A stretch of 64,000 nucleotides of DNA from Acanthaster planci (taxonomy: Eukaryota > Echinodermata > Asteroidea > Valvatida > Acanthasteridae), in the NCBI RefSeq assembly GCF_001949145.1, contig NW_019091508.1, positions 132,636 to 196,635 of the forward strand. The letters are read 5' to 3'. The notes beneath the pieces are model-generated. The model searched no databases and was not told the origin of the DNA. It saw only the letters and a list, made by a program, of their open reading frames with translations. Shown one piece after another: positions 61,021 through 64,000 of this stretch (positions are counted from its first letter, which is position 1; the number at the start of each line of letters is the position of its first letter). Position numbers and translations under genes: made by a program.

Positions 61021-64000
61021 GTCTGTGTCATATAAGCTTTATCTAACCAGTCTGGAGGTTTATCCTAATAACTATTACAGTAAAGACCCAAAATGTATGT
61101 CAGCACCAGACTATTGAACCCTGTTTCTATGCACATCTGCTTTCCACTATCATTACATGTACATGGAAATTTAGCAGTTGAGAAACAACAGTGGCGTCTG
61201 TGAGTACAAGTTACGAGAGATTTCTGTTTGGATATTTATGCGGGAGGCAGTCAAGCTGACCTGCACCGAGGGACAAGTAATCCCCACTACTTCCCCTGAA
61301 ACCATACTGTATTTGTATACTACCATCTGTCTTTCTCTTGCCGCCTGGGGGTGCACTTGAGGGAAATAAGGGAAATATACTTATAATGGCTTTGTGTGAT
61401 GAACGTAGCGGTAGTAATGAGGATAATAACTGTGTTGGTCACAGCAAAACGAGGGCAAATCTTAAAGAGGCGTATAAGATATTTCCGTGCTCTGTTAATT
61501 GCTGTGGCAATGGCAGCGTAACGTAATCACGGTCAGTAATAAATTTATCAACGTGCTCAAGAGGTCAGTTACAAATTTATCAGTAACGCTTTCATAAATC
61601 CGCAGCTTTTAGGCCTAAAGGTTGTTTCACAGTTTGGGTCAATTTCAGCCCATCCTGCGACAAATGTTTTGTCACGTCTCAGAAGTATGGCTAAGTCGTC
61701 TGTGGCTTTGTGACATTGGGCAAAGATGATGTGAATTTTATCGTGCTTAATTCAGCACCAGTGTCATTTACATTCATTTCAAGGATACTTCATTTTGTAC
61801 CAAACCCTAGTCTGCCTTAGTTGTGCGTGGGTACTGGTCACAGCGACAAAAAGTCTCGCCAGTTGAACACAAGTTTCCTTTGTCATACTGGCAAGATATT
61901 GACGAGATATTCGTTAACTCATACTGCTATGGAGACAAGATTTTCACATTTGGAACATGGCCTCTGGGTTTGGTGACAACGACATTTACTGACAACATAT
62001 CGACAACATTCAATATGAACTGTTGACTACGGTGCCTGTGGCTATATCGATTTCGAACAAACATCCGGGGTTTTTGCTCACAAGCTCTTGGAAAGTATTG
62101 AAACCTTGTCGCTCTGACAAGTGAATTCCTGCCGTTACAGACAATCATGCAAAATAAGTCATCTGTGTTACATGCTGTGCGTGTGCTTGATTTCATTCGT
62201 TTTGTTCTGCTCTGCGGCGGTTTCGTCTCTTGTAGCGGGTCATTTATATTTGTATAGGAATTTGTTTCCCCTTGGTCTGTGTTGGTGATTTGAATTTTCG
62301 ATATTTTTTTCTCAACGGAAATGTAAAAGTCAATTAGGTGTGTACAAACTTCATCTTTTCAGTGGAAATTCAAAGCGTCAAAAATATGTGTGAGATCAGT
62401 TGGTAATTCATTTCATGGAGCAAATGCGTTTAAAAGGAAACTTAATTTTAACACGTCTTTTTTCATTACAGGAAATGTTTATCTAAGCTTACTCGGAATG
62501 TGGTTTTGCTGTGTTCTGAATTTAGATCAAAAGAACTGTGAAATAATGAAGGAACTGAAAAACCCAAGCAGTCCTCAAACTAATGCTTTTATTTTCTTTG
62601 ATTATGCAGTGTAATTTGTTTCATCTTCATATTAACAAACGTGCTAGGCTATATCAATTCCTTGGAGCTCATTTTCAACGCTCCGTTGAACCACGCAGCT
62701 TGTCCACACTGAAATACCCGTGAAAAATCGGTGCTCATTTCTAGTTTCATTTCTACCATAACCCAGAAACGCGTCAAACATTTGCTTCCTCAATTGAGTA
62801 TTATGAACTTCAGATACATTCCTTTTGAAAAATTTTTATAAGTTGGCAAAATTCATCGATTTAGCTCCGTCATTTTTTAGTTCAACATTGGAGTTTCGTC
62901 TTGTTTTGGTCTAATTTTGCGTGTAAATTCATTGTTTACTCTCTCTTTCTGCTCAACTTCCCAACTTCAACCCGCCGTAACTCAGGCTAGCGCCACCCTT
63001 TGACCTCCTAAATCGCAGGGTATTTTTTTCTATTCATTAGCTAACTGACCATGTACAAATTATTTTGATTGGCTACTATTTCATCCCGTCTTTATGGGAA
63101 CAAAGTTTTGCTTCCAATGAAATAATAGTTAAGATTGCGTACACCGCATGTGCGTGCATGTGGTGGCCACGTTGCATCAAGACAGTAGAAATTCGCGGGT
63201 GCATGGGGAAAACTGTGTAAGTAAGCCTTCTTTTCATGTGATTGAAATCACTGTGCTTTTTCAACTACCATATATTCCAAAGAGTCACTGCTTTTACAAT
63301 GAAGTTAACGTAAAAGGAACATGGGTTTCGAAGTCTTGTACTTGTTACTGCATGCATGTATCACATTGCACAATACTGTATGGGTCTGCCCTATCTGTCA
63401 AGTGATATCGTCCGTTTTGTCCACACTGGGTTTGGGCAGTTCTGTTCACACGAGGCTCAAGGCCGAAGATCAAAAAGATAAGGATGTGCGCACAGTAGTT
63501 TTTGGGGGAGCGCTTTATTGTGTATTGGAAGGAATTGATATGTGGGTGGCAGCGGGAGTGAGTGACGGTGACGTGGTAACTACCCAAAACTTCATTTTTC
63601 TGTTAGTTCCTTTGGGTTGAATGAACTGCACTTTCTTTACATTAGTTGAATCTAAATTGCAGGAACGTACCCCCCCCCCCTTACACCACTGTTTAAACAT
63701 ATACCGTGCATAAGACTAAGTTCCGGACTGGCTCCTCTATTCAGTAACCAGCACTTCATGTACACATTTCAACCGAAATAGCAATGCATGTAGCAGTGGC
63801 CGTGGCAGCATGAAAACCACCAAAGATAGCAGTGATTTTGCTCACAAAAATTCGTTTTTCCTCAACTAACATAAACTAGGTAATGACGCAACGTTACAAT
63901 GCCTGTAGTGTTAACGCAAAACTACAACATACGCTTCACATGATTACACCCAACTACTTGCAGTCTCCACTAACTTCACAGAAAAGTCCTTTTTTTTCTA
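61021..64000. other. Right-hand intergenic stretch
   Basis: No exon, RNA gene or element is supported. It contains a loose direct duplication around AAATTTATCA (61540-61585) and a C tract near 63669. Open frames are short and of random composition. Confidence 0.4.

Noticed and set aside
1-64000. CRISPR array, bacterial operon, rRNA genes, or transposase/reverse-transcriptase ORF
   Set aside because: No regularly spaced identical repeats, no tightly packed same-strand ORFs, no rRNA-like sequence, and no polymerase or transposase motifs on either strand.

Overview
This is invertebrate animal DNA. It has sparse coding sequence, GT-AG introns, long non-coding stretches, canonical AATAAA polyadenylation signals, small inverted-repeat (MITE-like) elements, and no operons. 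Two things suggest a marine deuterostome such as an echinoderm, hemichordate or lancelet: a type II SOCS gene of the CISH/SOCS2 group, and very frequent dispersed copies of the palindrome TACATGTA. The species cannot be named from the sequence alone, and the phylum is an inference.

Left part, 1 to about 25.1 kb. This holds the 3' end of a plus-strand gene that begins left of the window. Two phase-matched exons are visible (15480-15625 and 23732-24747, stop at 24745). They encode at least 386 residues of Ser/Pro/Asp-rich, probably disordered C-terminal tail. A 3' UTR with AATAAA at 25060 follows. The rest is CpG-poor intron with a tandem array at the left edge, a tRNA-like (SINE-type) sequence near 5.96 kb, a 587-bp foldback element with a perfect 8-bp target duplication (16694-17280), and a 200-bp inverted-repeat element (23082-23281).

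Middle part, about 25 to 49 kb. The DNA becomes CpG-richer and mostly intergenic. A possible first coding exon lies at 30732-30787 (plus). A candidate regulatory patch with a perfect RFX X-box and a perfect CRE lies at 34.5-34.7 kb. An intact single-exon SOCS2/CISH-like gene lies on the minus strand (40963-41709), with a consensus STAT site 189 bp upstream of its start. A small 97-codon minus-strand ORF (46492-46785) looks protein-like but matches no family I recognise.

Right part, about 49 to 64 kb. A frame-broken coding-like stretch (49944-50451, minus) is followed by a three-exon minus-strand gene (exons 60488-60144, 58329-58290, 57959-57403). It encodes a 313-residue secreted protein: signal peptide, PAN/Apple domain, then two tandem copies of a Cys-rich unit with an HLC-x3-EL-x2-A core. 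A recent, frameshifted copy of its last exon lies 2.1 kb downstream (55288-55757), with a 269-bp foldback element between the two copies.

The genes do not form a pathway. The SOCS gene is an intracellular cytokine/JAK-STAT feedback regulator, the PAN protein is extracellular, and the left-hand gene is of unknown function. No CRISPR arrays, rRNA genes, confident tRNA genes or transposase/reverse-transcriptase ORFs were found.
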